DNA of 64,000 nt from Lentzea sp. NBRC 102530 (GTDB taxonomy: Bacteria; Actinomycetota; Actinomycetes; Mycobacteriales; Pseudonocardiaceae), in assembly GCF_030269365.1 (NCBI RefSeq), contig NZ_BSTF01000011.1, forward strand, positions 62,001-126,000, read 5' to 3'. Below, piece after piece: positions 52,833 through 61,095 of this stretch (positions are counted from its first letter, which is position 1; the number at the start of each line of letters is the position of its first letter). The notes under the pieces are model-generated. The model was not told where the DNA came from, did not search any database, and saw only the letters and a list, made by a program, of their open reading frames with translations. Position numbers and translations under genes: made by a program.

Positions 52833-53840
52833 ATGACCAGCACCGCACTCGAAGTCCGCCTGGCCTCCCGCCCGACCGGCTGGCCGACCGACGAGAACTT
52901 CGAGATCGCCGAGGTCGAAGTCCCCACCCCGGGCGACGGCGAGATCCTCGTGCGCAACGTGGTCATGAGCGTCGACCCGTACATGCGGGGCCGCATGAAC
53001 GACGTCAAGTCCTACGTCCCGCCGTTCCAGGTGGGCGCCCCGCTGGAGGGCGGCGCCGTCGGCGAGGTCGTGACCTCCAACTCCCCCGACTTCAAGCCGG
53101 GCGACCACGTCCTGCACGGCCTGGGCTGGCGCGACTACGCCGTCGTGAACGCCGCCCACACCGTGAAGGTGGACGGCTCGTTGGCCCCGCTCTCCACGTA
53201 CCTCGGCGTCCTGGGCATGCCGGGCCTCACCGCCTACGCGGGCCTCCTCGCCACCGCGGAGTTCAAGCCGGGCGACACCGTCTTCGTCTCGGGCGCGGCA
53301 GGCGCCGTGGGCCAGATCGTGGGCCAGATCGCCCGCCTCAAGGGCGCGGCCCGCGTGATCGGCTCCGCGGGATCAGCCGACAAGGTCAAGTACCTGACCG
53401 AGGAGCTCGGCTTCGACGCCGCCTTCAACTACAAGGACGGCCCGGTCCTCGACCAGCTGGCCGCCGCGGCCCCCGACGGCATCGACGTCTACTTCGACAA
53501 CGTGGGCGGCGAGCACCTCGAGGCAGCCATCGAGGTCATGAACCTCAACGGCCGCATCACCATGTGCGGTGCCATCTCGCAGTACAACGAGTCCGTGAAG
53601 CCGACGGGCCCGAGCAACATGATCCAGATCCTGGCGAAGCGCCTCACGCTGCGCGGCATGCTGGTGGGAGACCACAAGGCGTTGCAGCCGCAGTTCATCA
53701 AGGAGGTCGCGGCCTGGATCGCCTCCGGCGAGCTGAAGTACTCCGAGACGGTGGTCGAAGGCGGCGCTCGCCAGGCACCGGCAGCGTTCCTGGGCATGCT
53801 GCGCGGCGAGAACACCGGCAAGATGCTGGTGAAGTTCTAA
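52833..53840 (+). CDS. NADP-dependent medium-chain (CurA/LTB4DH-like) oxidoreductase
   Basis: This 335-residue protein starts at the ATG at 52833 (GAGGGAGATGG upstream). SVDPYMRGRMN is the hallmark of the zinc-free PTGR/CurA/LTB4DH group. VFVSGAAGAVGQIVGQIA is the dinucleotide fold and FDNVGGE follows. It reduces double bonds of enones. Stands alone and is followed by a compound hairpin. Confidence 0.93.
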   Translation: MTSTALEVRLASRPTGWPTDENFEIAEVEVPTPGDGEILVRNVVMSVDPYMRGRMNDVKSYVPPFQVGAPLEGGAVGEVVTSNSPDFKPGDHVLHGLGWRDYAVVNAAHTVKVDGSLAPLSTYLGVLGMPGLTAYAGLLATAEFKPGDTVFVSGAAGAVGQIVGQIARLKGAARVIGSAGSADKVKYLTEELGFDAAFNYKDGPVLDQLAAAAPDGIDVYFDNVGGEHLEAAIEVMNLNGRITMCGAISQYNESVKPTGPSNMIQILAKRLTLRGMLVGDHKALQPQFIKEVAAWIASGELKYSETVVEGGARQAPAAFLGMLRGENTGKMLVKF

Positions 53841-53878
53841 CAGCCGGGCACGCCCGACCAGCAGTCGTGCCCACTGTC

Positions 53879-53980
53879 GCGAGCCCGCTTCACATTGCTG
53901 GACCGCACGCGGGGCGCTTTCGTTCGTTCAGCGCGAACGAAAGCGCCCCGCGTGCGGCAAGAAACGTGAAGCGGGCTCGC
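53879..53980. terminator. 102-nt compound hairpin between convergent genes
   Basis: An outer 15-bp perfect stem (53879-53893 with 53966-53980) encloses an inner 24-bp perfect stem (53903-53926 with 53934-53957) with a 7-nt loop TTCAGCG. It probably ends both transcripts, but it is longer than needed and may be a dispersed repeat. Confidence 0.65.
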
Positions 53981-54012
53981 GCCGGCGGCGGGTCCGTCTT
54001 CCGGCCAGCTGC

Positions 54013-55557
54013 TCAGACCAGCTTGCCCGGGTTCAGGATCCCGGTCGGGTCGAGGTCGTTCTTGACCGCGCGCAGCACTGACACGCCGACCCCGCCGATC
54101 TCCTTCTCCAGCCAGGGCAGGTGATCCCGCCCGACAGCGTGGTGGTGGGTGATCGTGCCGAGCCGGGAGATCGCGTCAGAGGCCGCGATCTTCGCCTTCT
54201 CCCACTGCGCGACCGGATCCGCGAGGTCCCGGGGCACCAGCACGGTGAAGTACAACGAGGCCCCGGTCTCGTAGGCGTGCGAGACGTGGCACATCACCAC
54301 GGGGTTCCCGAGCTCCGCGACCAACGCCTGCCGCACGGCATCACGCAGCTCGGACACCGAGGACCAGCGGGTGGCGGTCTCCAGGGTCTCCACACACACC
54401 CCGGCGTCCAGCAGAGCGTCCCGCTGCCGGGGCCCGTTGAACCGCCCGTGCAGCCAGGACTCCCCCATGGCCCGCCCGAGCCGGACGACCTTGTGCCGCC
54501 GCAACACCTTCAAGGTGGCAAGTCGATCCCGGCACTCCCACCCGAGGATCACCAGGCAAGGCGCAGCAACCCGCCGCACCCGCAGGTACTTCTTCACCAC
54601 CTCGGCCTTGCCCCCGGCCAACGCCAGGGCAACCTCGGTCTCGTCCACATCGGACAGACGGGTGACGTCGGCCGGCGCCCCGGCCTGAGCCAGGTCGCGC
54701 ACCAACGCGACCCCGGACTCCCAGCCGTCGACGACAAAGCCTTCGTACCGAGGCGAAACAGGCACAGGACGCACCCGCACGGACACCTCGGTGATCACCC
54801 CGAAGAGCCCCTCCGACCCCAGCACCAGCTGCTTCAGATCAGGGCCGGCAGCCGAAGCAGGAGCAGTACCGACAACCCAGGAACCGACAGGCGTGGCCAC
54901 CCGCACCGACTCGACCATGTCCTCGAACCGCCCGTACCCGGACGAGGCCTGCCCAGCAGACCGGGTGGCGGCGAACCCGCCAATGGTCGCCCGCTCAAAG
55001 GACTGCGGCACGTGCCCGAGCGTGAACCCGTGCTCCCTCAACAGCTTCTCGGCCTCAGGCCCGGTCAGCCCGGCCTGCAACACGGCCACCCGGGAAACCG
55101 GATCAACGGACACGAGCCGGTTCACCCCGGCGAGGTCCAGCGCCACCACGGCGGACTTGGACCCGCGCAACGCTTCGACGCCGCCGACCACCGACGTCCC
55201 TCCGCCGAACGGCACCACGGCGACGTCGTACTCGACGCAGACGCGGAGCACCTCGGCGACCTCGTCGTGCGAAGAAGGCGACACGACAGCGTCCGGCACG
55301 GCCAGCGTCCCGTGCCCGCGACGACGCAGCAGGTCGAGGTAGGAGAAGCCGCCGGCGCGCCCGAGCCGGTCAGGGGCGTCGACGGACACGGAGCACACCG
55401 CCTCCAAGGCGGTGAAGGCGTCCGCCGACAGCGCGGAGGCGGGCGCGGACACCGGCACCTCCGCGAACGGCTCCCCGAGGCCCACCCGCTGGCTCAGCCA
55501 GGCCAGGGCGTGCGGGGGCAGCGGCACGGTTTCGGTGGTCCATCGGGCTCTGGTCAC
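54013..55557 (-). CDS. FAD-binding oxidase (AGPS / D-2-hydroxyacid dehydrogenase type)
   Basis: This ~514-residue protein starts at GTG 55557 (an ATG at 55575 would overlap the TetR start). It has the PCMH-type FAD fold: VVPFGGGTSVVGGVE, TIGGFAATRSAGQASSGYGRFEDMV and GSEGLFGVITE, and ends in LDPTGILNPGK. The pattern is closest to alkyldihydroxyacetonephosphate synthase-like flavoproteins, common in actinobacteria beside glpD. Such an enzyme oxidises or rearranges a glycerol-phosphate-type compound. Divergent from tetR-glpD, so probably under the same regulator. Confidence 0.88.
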   Translation of the reverse strand: MTRARWTTETVPLPPHALAWLSQRVGLGEPFAEVPVSAPASALSADAFTALEAVCSVSVDAPDRLGRAGGFSYLDLLRRRGHGTLAVPDAVVSPSSHDEVAEVLRVCVEYDVAVVPFGGGTSVVGGVEALRGSKSAVVALDLAGVNRLVSVDPVSRVAVLQAGLTGPEAEKLLREHGFTLGHVPQSFERATIGGFAATRSAGQASSGYGRFEDMVESVRVATPVGSWVVGTAPASAAGPDLKQLVLGSEGLFGVITEVSVRVRPVPVSPRYEGFVVDGWESGVALVRDLAQAGAPADVTRLSDVDETEVALALAGGKAEVVKKYLRVRRVAAPCLVILGWECRDRLATLKVLRRHKVVRLGRAMGESWLHGRFNGPRQRDALLDAGVCVETLETATRWSSVSELRDAVRQALVAELGNPVVMCHVSHAYETGASLYFTVLVPRDLADPVAQWEKAKIAASDAISRLGTITHHHAVGRDHLPWLEKEIGGVGVSVLRAVKNDLDPTGILNPGKLV

Positions 55558-55560
55558 TGC

Positions 55561-55573
55561 TACAGTGTTACAC
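55561..55573. promoter_or_regulatory. TetR operator-like palindrome
   Basis: GTGTTACAC (55565-55573) is an odd palindrome inside TACAGTGTTACACATG. It overlaps the start codons of both divergent genes, so a bound TetR protein would block both. Confidence 0.4.
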
Positions 55574-56149
55574 ATGACGTCTCAACGTCACACCCACGAC
55601 GCCCTGCTCGACGCCACCCGTGAGTGTGTTCTCGAGGTGGGGGTGCGCCGGACGACCCTCACCGACGTGGCCAAGCGCGCCGGCGTGAGCCGGATGACCC
55701 TCTACCGGCGCTACCCGGACGTGGACCACCTCGTCAGGGCCCTGATGACCAGGGAGTTCGCCGCGATCCTGGAGCAGGTCGAACAGGCGAGCGGCCGCGG
55801 CAACGCACGCGAGCAACTCGTCCGGCGCGCCGTCGACGCCATCCGGTTGCTGGAGGCCAACCCGGTGATGCAACGGGTGTTGCAGCTCGACGCCGACCTG
55901 ATGCTGCCGTACCTGACGGACCGGCTGGGCAGCACGCAACGGCTGGTCGAGCAGTTCCTCGTCGCCCAGGTCGAGGCGGGGCACCTGGACGGGTCGATCC
56001 GGTTCGGGGACGCCAAGACGCAGGCGCGGGTCGTGCTGCTCAGCACGCAGTCGATGGTGCTCAGCACCAGGCCCGCCACCTCCGGGCTCGACTTCGGCGC
56101 CCTGCTGGACGAACTCGCCAAGCAACTGGACGGAGCTCTGAAGCCGTGA
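55574..56149 (+). CDS. TetR-family regulator
   Basis: This 191-residue protein starts at the ATG at 55574. The TetR HTH spans residues ~8-54 (TLTDVAKRAGVSRMTLYRRYPD). The helical ligand domain follows. GTGA overlaps the glpD start by 4 nt. It probably represses itself, glpD and the divergent flavoprotein gene. Confidence 0.92.
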   Translation: MTSQRHTHDALLDATRECVLEVGVRRTTLTDVAKRAGVSRMTLYRRYPDVDHLVRALMTREFAAILEQVEQASGRGNAREQLVRRAVDAIRLLEANPVMQRVLQLDADLMLPYLTDRLGSTQRLVEQFLVAQVEAGHLDGSIRFGDAKTQARVVLLSTQSMVLSTRPATSGLDFGALLDELAKQLDGALKP

Positions 56150-57543
56150 ACACGTCCCTGAACGCCGGCAGGCGCGCGCAGGACCTCGAGGCAGCACAAC
56201 AGGAAGTCGCCGACGTCCTCGTCATCGGCGGTGGCGTGACCGGCGCGGGGGTCGCGCTGGACGCGGCGTCGCGCGGCCTCAGGACGGTGCTGCTGGAGGC
56301 GCACGACCTGGCGTTCGGGACCTCGCGGTGGTCCAGCAAGCTCGTCCACGGCGGCCTGCGCTACCTCGCCAAGGGCGACGTGCGGCTCGCGCACGAGAGC
56401 GCGGTCGAGCGGGGCATCCTGATGACCAGGACCGCGCCGCACCTGACCCGCACGTTGCCGATGCTGTTCCCGTTGCACGGCACCGCCGGGCACTTCGTCA
56501 TGTCGGGCTTCCGCGCGGGCAACGCCCTGCGCGTCGCCGCCCGCACCCCCGCCGACGTCCTCCCGCCGCCGCGCCGGGTCTCCCGGCACGAGGCCCACAC
56601 GCTGGTCCCCGGCCTCGACACCCGGCACCTCACGGGCGGGCTGCTCAGCTACGACGGCCAGCTGGTCGACGACGCCAAGCTCGTCGTGGCACTGGCCAGG
56701 ACGGCGGCCGGCCTCGGGGCGAAGATCATCACCAGGGCGAAGGTCCTGACCCTGCACGGTGACGGCGCCGAAGCCGAGGACACGCTCACCGGCACGAGGT
56801 TCACGGTCAGGGCCAGGGCGGTGGTCAACGCGACCGGCGTCTGGGCCGGCACCCTCGCCCCGGTCAGCCTGCGCCCGTCCCGGGGCTCGCACCTGGTGCT
56901 CGACGCCCAGCGGGCAGGGATCACCGGCACCGCCCTGACCATCCCGGTCCCCGGCGAACGCAACCGCTACGCCTTCCTGCTGCCCCAACGCAACGGGCGC
57001 GTCTACCTGGGCCTGACCGACGAGCCGGTGGACGAGATCCCGGACGTGCCGCGGGTCCCGCAGTCCGATGTGGACTTCCTCCTCGACACGGCTTCCCGCT
57101 TCCTGCACCGGGAACTCACCCAGAAGGACGTGATCGGCAGCTACGCCGGCCTGCGCCCGCTGCTCGAAGCCGAAGGCACGACGGCGGACCTCTCCCGCCA
57201 CCACGCCACGCTGAAGGCACCGAACGGCGTGATCACGATCGTCGGCGGCAAGCTCACCACGTACCGCAGGATGGCGGAGGACGCGGTCGACGCCACGAAC
57301 ATCACGCAGATCCCCTGCCGCACCAGGGACATCCGCCTGGTCGACGACGCCCCGGCCCCGACCGCGCCGATCGCACCGGGCATCACCGAGGCCGACGTCC
57401 TGCACGCGATCCGCCACGAAGGCGCGCTCACGATCGACGACGTCCTCGACCGGCGCACCCGGACCGGTCTGGTGCCGCAGGACCGCGCCGAGGCCGAGCC
57501 GGCGATCGCGAACCTCCTGGCCACCGCACAGGAACCCGCGTAG
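56146..57543 (+). CDS. glpD: glycerol-3-phosphate dehydrogenase (FAD, aerobic)
   Basis: This 465-residue protein starts at GTG overlapping the tetR stop. ADVLVIGGGVTGAGVALDAA is the FAD fold. FGTSRWSSKLVHGGLRYL is the GlpD signature, and YAGLRPLL and GGKLTTYR follow. It oxidises sn-glycerol 3-phosphate to dihydroxyacetone phosphate at the membrane, passing electrons to quinone. It is slightly shorter than E. coli GlpD, mainly at the C-terminus. Pairing with the AGPS-like gene suggests shared glycerol-phosphate or ether-lipid metabolism. Confidence 0.92.
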   Translation: MNTSLNAGRRAQDLEAAQQEVADVLVIGGGVTGAGVALDAASRGLRTVLLEAHDLAFGTSRWSSKLVHGGLRYLAKGDVRLAHESAVERGILMTRTAPHLTRTLPMLFPLHGTAGHFVMSGFRAGNALRVAARTPADVLPPPRRVSRHEAHTLVPGLDTRHLTGGLLSYDGQLVDDAKLVVALARTAAGLGAKIITRAKVLTLHGDGAEAEDTLTGTRFTVRARAVVNATGVWAGTLAPVSLRPSRGSHLVLDAQRAGITGTALTIPVPGERNRYAFLLPQRNGRVYLGLTDEPVDEIPDVPRVPQSDVDFLLDTASRFLHRELTQKDVIGSYAGLRPLLEAEGTTADLSRHHATLKAPNGVITIVGGKLTTYRRMAEDAVDATNITQIPCRTRDIRLVDDAPAPTAPIAPGITEADVLHAIRHEGALTIDDVLDRRTRTGLVPQDRAEAEPAIANLLATAQEPA

Positions 57544-57545
57544 AA

Positions 57546-57574
57546 AACGGGGCGCCCCGAAGGGACGCCCCGTT
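57546..57574. terminator. hairpin after glpD
   Basis: AACGGGGCG (57546-57554) pairs with CGCCCCGTT (57566-57574). It lies between glpD and the convergent WXG-type gene and may serve both. Confidence 0.7.
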
Positions 57575-57600
57575 CACAGCTCAGCGCAAGGACTGCAGGA

Positions 57601-59280
57601 TCACTCGCCGATGACCGGCTTCGCGGCCTTCGGCGGCTCGACCAGGGACTCGCCCTCGATCCGCACCTTCCGCTTGTGCTCGTTGCTGCCGCCCTGCTGG
57701 CCACCCGCACCGGCCATCGGGGCACCACCCATCATGCCGCCCATGCCACCACCGGGTCCGCCCTTGCCCGCGGCACCGGCCGCGGCGGCAGGAGCGGCAC
57801 CGGCCGCACCGCTGCCGGAGGCCATGACACCGGCAGCGCCACCGAACTGCGTGGCCGAGGTGCCACCGGCACCACCGCCACCGGCCGGGCCGCCACCGAA
57901 GCCGGCGGGCATGCCGCCACCTCCGCCGCCGCCCATGCCCTTACCGGCACCACCGCCACCGCCGCCGCCCGCCGACGCCGTCGCGGCGTGGTCGGTGGTC
58001 GCCGGCCGGTACCAGTCGGAGTTCGGCGTGGTCGGGGAACCGATCGACGGCGGCTTGGTCCCGGTGCCGCCACCGGCCGTCGTCGTGGTGTCGGCCGGCT
58101 CCCAGTGACCGGGCACCCAACGGCCGGGGCCGGACGTGCCCGCACCCGTGCCGCTGCCGCCCGGCGGCACGTAGCCGGGGCCGGAGACGCCGCCCGAGCC
58201 CGAACCCGCGCCACCGCCGGCGTAACCGCCCTGGCCACCCCGAGGAGGCGTGTAGGCCGGAGGGCGCCCGCCCGTCCCGGCACCCGCGCCGGTGCCCGGG
58301 TACGGGCCCTGGTAGCCGTCGGTGTTGCCGCCCTGGTAGCCGGGACGGACGTTGCCGACACCGTCACCGGCGGTCAGCGGGCCACCGGCGTAGCCGCCAC
58401 CCGCGCCGCTGGTGAACGTGCCGCCCGCGCCCGCGGAAGCACGGTCCTGGTCGCCGCCGCGGATGCCGTCGAAGCCACCCGCGGTGTTGCGGACCGAACC
58501 GCCGCCGCCACCGCCCTTGCCCTGGTTCGCCATCGTCGAGATCGCGTCGATGATCGACTCGGCGGCCTTGGCGATCTGCGAGACCGACTGGATCAGCTTC
58601 AGCAGCTTCTGCACGGAGCCGACGAGCTTCTGCAGGAAGTCCGAGAGCTTCTTCGCGTAGTTGACCGCGGTCGTGACGATGTCCGCGATCGCGCCCGCGA
58701 TGGCCGCGCCGAACGTCAGGAACGACGCCGCGAGCCACTGGATGATCTTCATGACCATGTCGGACACGGCCTGGCTGATCAGGTCCATGATCATCTTGCG
58801 GACGGTGCCGACCAGCTCACCGGCGCCCTTCACCGCGCCCGCGATGCCGTCGACGGACTTCGCGAGGGTCTCGAGGCCGGTCGCGTGCCGCTTGGCGGCG
58901 GCGCGGTAGCCGTCGGCCGCCCTGCCCTGCCACTCGCGGGTCTGCGAGACGCAGATCTTCTCGTACTCGGTCGCGATGTCCTTGACCTGCTTGCCCGCGT
59001 TCTTGAACGACTCGGACATCTTGGCGATGGACTCGGGGCTGCCGAGCAGGACGTCGAACGGCTCCCGCAGGAAGTCGACGTGCTGGATGGCCCAGCTGAA
59101 GCCCGCGGCCAGGAAGCCGCTGAGGGGGTTCGAGCCGTTGCCGACCATGCTCATGGCCGCGTTCGCGATGCCGAGGCCGCCGCTGACCCAGTCGCCGCTC
59201 TCGATCGACCTGTAGGCGTTCGAGACGTTGTTGAACAGCTGCGCGGTGTCACCACTGGACTGCGTCGCAGGCGCGTTCAT
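57601..59280 (-). CDS. WXG/PPE-like type VII secretion protein with Gly-rich C-terminus
   Basis: This 559-residue protein has a helical N-terminal ~275 residues with a WxG-like turn (TREWQGRAADGYRAA, ~114-128) and a hydrophobic stretch (~180-205). The C-terminal half is extremely Gly/Pro/Ala-rich (GGGGG runs, GxGxG), ending in a charged tail (NEHKRKVRIEG). The layout matches actinobacterial ESX-associated proteins of the EspB/PPE kind. No ESX core genes are in the window. It overlaps the EspC-like gene by 1 nt (TGATG). Confidence 0.75.
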   Translation of the reverse strand: MNAPATQSSGDTAQLFNNVSNAYRSIESGDWVSGGLGIANAAMSMVGNGSNPLSGFLAAGFSWAIQHVDFLREPFDVLLGSPESIAKMSESFKNAGKQVKDIATEYEKICVSQTREWQGRAADGYRAAAKRHATGLETLAKSVDGIAGAVKGAGELVGTVRKMIMDLISQAVSDMVMKIIQWLAASFLTFGAAIAGAIADIVTTAVNYAKKLSDFLQKLVGSVQKLLKLIQSVSQIAKAAESIIDAISTMANQGKGGGGGGSVRNTAGGFDGIRGGDQDRASAGAGGTFTSGAGGGYAGGPLTAGDGVGNVRPGYQGGNTDGYQGPYPGTGAGAGTGGRPPAYTPPRGGQGGYAGGGAGSGSGGVSGPGYVPPGGSGTGAGTSGPGRWVPGHWEPADTTTTAGGGTGTKPPSIGSPTTPNSDWYRPATTDHAATASAGGGGGGGAGKGMGGGGGGGMPAGFGGGPAGGGGAGGTSATQFGGAAGVMASGSGAAGAAPAAAAGAAGKGGPGGGMGGMMGGAPMAGAGGQQGGSNEHKRKVRIEGESLVEPPKAAKPVIGE

Positions 59281-59585
59281 CAGCGGCCTCCCTTGAAGCC
59301 GAACATGTTGTCGAGGTCGACCTGCTCGTACTGCTCAACGGTCTTCTTGAGGCCGTTGCCCATGTCCATCAGCGAGTTCGCGGCCTTGCCGAGCATGTCC
59401 TGCGACAGGCCCGCCTCCTGGAGGACCTTCGACGCCAGGAACCCGAGGAAGACGCCGAACGCCTCAGTGGTGAGGGCACCCGGATCGCACGTCTCGGTGG
59501 CCTTGCGCATCCGTTCCATGAGCCGGTCCACGCTGGCGGCGTGGGTTCTCAGCTCGTCGAGATCGATGTTGAAGTGCTGCTGCAC
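59280..59585 (-). CDS. EspC-like small type VII secretion-associated protein
   Basis: This 101-residue helical protein (FNIDLDELRTHAASVDRLMERMRKA near the start, and LKKTVEQYEQVDLDN near the end) fits the EspC/DUF2580 pattern of secreted partners. Its ATG follows the YbaB-like gene by 19 nt. Probably forms a helical hairpin with a partner. Confidence 0.7.
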   Translation of the reverse strand: MQQHFNIDLDELRTHAASVDRLMERMRKATETCDPGALTTEAFGVFLGFLASKVLQEAGLSQDMLGKAANSLMDMGNGLKKTVEQYEQVDLDNMFGFKGGR

Positions 59586-59604
59586 GACTTACCCCCTCCT
59601 GCAC

Positions 59605-60063
59605 TCAGGCCATGACGTCGGGCGGGTTGGTGAAGTAGTCGTCGTCAGGCCGCGTGTCCTTGCGCTCCAACTCCGACTTCGGTTCGTCCTCGTCGGTTCC
59701 GTCGCCCTTGTACCCGTTCGGCATCTGCGCCTTCACGAACTCGAGGGCCGGGCTGTCGCCGACGAAGTCCGTCATGATCTGCACCACCCGCCCGGAGGCG
59801 TCGCGCTGGGCCTTTGACGAGGCCGTGAGCACCGCGGAGGCGATCTCGCTGGGGTCCATGCCGCGCGCTTCCGGCTTGATCTGGAGATCGGTCAGCACGC
59901 CTGTTGCGTTAACTGTCACCGTGATCAGGCCGTCTGGCGAGCTGGCGCTGCCACCCACACCACCGAGCTGGTCGCGGGCCTGTTCGGCGTGCTGCTTGGC
60001 CTGCTCGATCTTGGCCCCGTACTGCTTGAGCCACTGATCCGGGTCAATGGGCTGCATGGTCAC
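59605..60063 (-). CDS. YbaB/EbfC-family protein
   Basis: This 152-residue protein has a helical start (QAKQHAEQARDQLGGVGGSASS), the YbaB-type strands (GLITVTVNATGVLTDLQI) and a helix (PSEIASAVLTASSKAQ), followed by an acidic tail (DGTDEDEPKSELE). Many ESX loci in Actinobacteria encode such YbaB-like (EspL-type) proteins beside EspC-like and WXG genes. It is the first gene of the trio and divergent from the ABC transporter genes. Confidence 0.8.
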   Translation of the reverse strand: MTMQPIDPDQWLKQYGAKIEQAKQHAEQARDQLGGVGGSASSPDGLITVTVNATGVLTDLQIKPEARGMDPSEIASAVLTASSKAQRDASGRVVQIMTDFVGDSPALEFVKAQMPNGYKGDGTDEDEPKSELERKDTRPDDDYFTNPPDVMA

Positions 60064-60186
60064 CCCCGTTGAGTGAATTGGTCGTTCGTTCGATTCGCCG
60101 TAGACGCCCGTATCGTTTCACTCGTTCCCTGCTCACCGATACTTTCAGTCCGATTACCGCCATCCGGGCTAACGAAGGGGTTCACC

Positions 60187-61095
60187 GTGCCTGAGGGAGT
60201 GCTGGAGATCGACCGGATCTCCAAGCGCTACGGGGAGGTCGTCGCCCTGCGGGACATGTCTTTCGACGTGCGCGCCGGCGAGCTCTTCGGATTCGTCGGC
60301 AGCAACGGCGCCGGGAAGACCACGGCCATGCGCATCGCGCTGGGCGTGCTCGTGGCCGACTCCGGCGAGGTGCGGTGGAACGGGAGAGCCGTCGACCTCG
60401 ACACCCGGCGCCGCATCGGCTACATGCCGGAGGAGCGCGGGCTGTACCCCCGGATGAGGGTGCTCGACCAGCTCGTCTACCTGGCCGAGCTGCACGGCAT
60501 GGGCACCAACGAGGCCCACACGAACGCGGAGAACTGGATCGCGCGCCTCGGCCTGCGCGACCGCCGCTCCGACGAGGTGCAGCGCCTGAGCCTCGGCAAC
60601 CAGCAGCGCGTCCAGCTGGCCGCCGCACTGGTGCACGAGCCGGACGTGCTGGTGCTCGACGAGCCGTTCTCGGGCCTCGACCCGGTCGCGGTGGACGTGA
60701 TGAGCCAGGTGCTGCGTGAGAAGGCCTCCGCGGGCGTGCCGGTGGTGTTCTCCAGCCACCAGCTCGACCTGGTGGAACGGCTGTGCGACCGGGTCGGCAT
60801 CGTGAGCGCCGGTTCGATGGTCGCGAGCGGAACGGTGGACGAACTCCGGTCGGGTGGCACACCTCGCCTCGTGGTGGAGTCGCCAACGACCGACTGGGCT
60901 GCCACGCTGGACGGTGTGCGGGTGATCGAGAGGAACGGGACGCGGTGCGTCCTCGACCTCGCCGACGGCGTCGACGACCAGGCCGTGCTGCACGCGGCGC
61001 TCGCCGCCGGTCCCGTGCACGAGTTCTCCCGGCAGCGCCCGTCGCTGACCGAGCTGTTCCGCAACGTCGTGACCACCGAGGGCAGGACTGGATGA
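60187..61095 (+). CDS. ABC transporter ATPase (NatA-like)
   Basis: The GTG at 60187 has AAGGGG 8 nt upstream; 302 residues. Walker A GSNGAGKTT, signature LSLGNQQRVQLA (a variant LSxGQ), Walker B VLVLDEPFSGLDP and the H-loop SSHQLD are present. The C-terminal ~80 residues are typical of DrrA/NatA exporters. It is joined to the permease gene by a 4-nt overlap (ATGA). Confidence 0.93.
   Translation: MPEGVLEIDRISKRYGEVVALRDMSFDVRAGELFGFVGSNGAGKTTAMRIALGVLVADSGEVRWNGRAVDLDTRRRIGYMPEERGLYPRMRVLDQLVYLAELHGMGTNEAHTNAENWIARLGLRDRRSDEVQRLSLGNQQRVQLAAALVHEPDVLVLDEPFSGLDPVAVDVMSQVLREKASAGVPVVFSSHQLDLVERLCDRVGIVSAGSMVASGTVDELRSGGTPRLVVESPTTDWAATLDGVRVIERNGTRCVLDLADGVDDQAVLHAALAAGPVHEFSRQRPSLTELFRNVVTTEGRTG

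Noticed and set aside
57700..58400. Repetitive sequence that might be a CRISPR-like array
   Set aside because: It codes for the Gly/Pro/Ala-rich tail of the WXG-type protein; the units vary and there are no spacers of fixed length.
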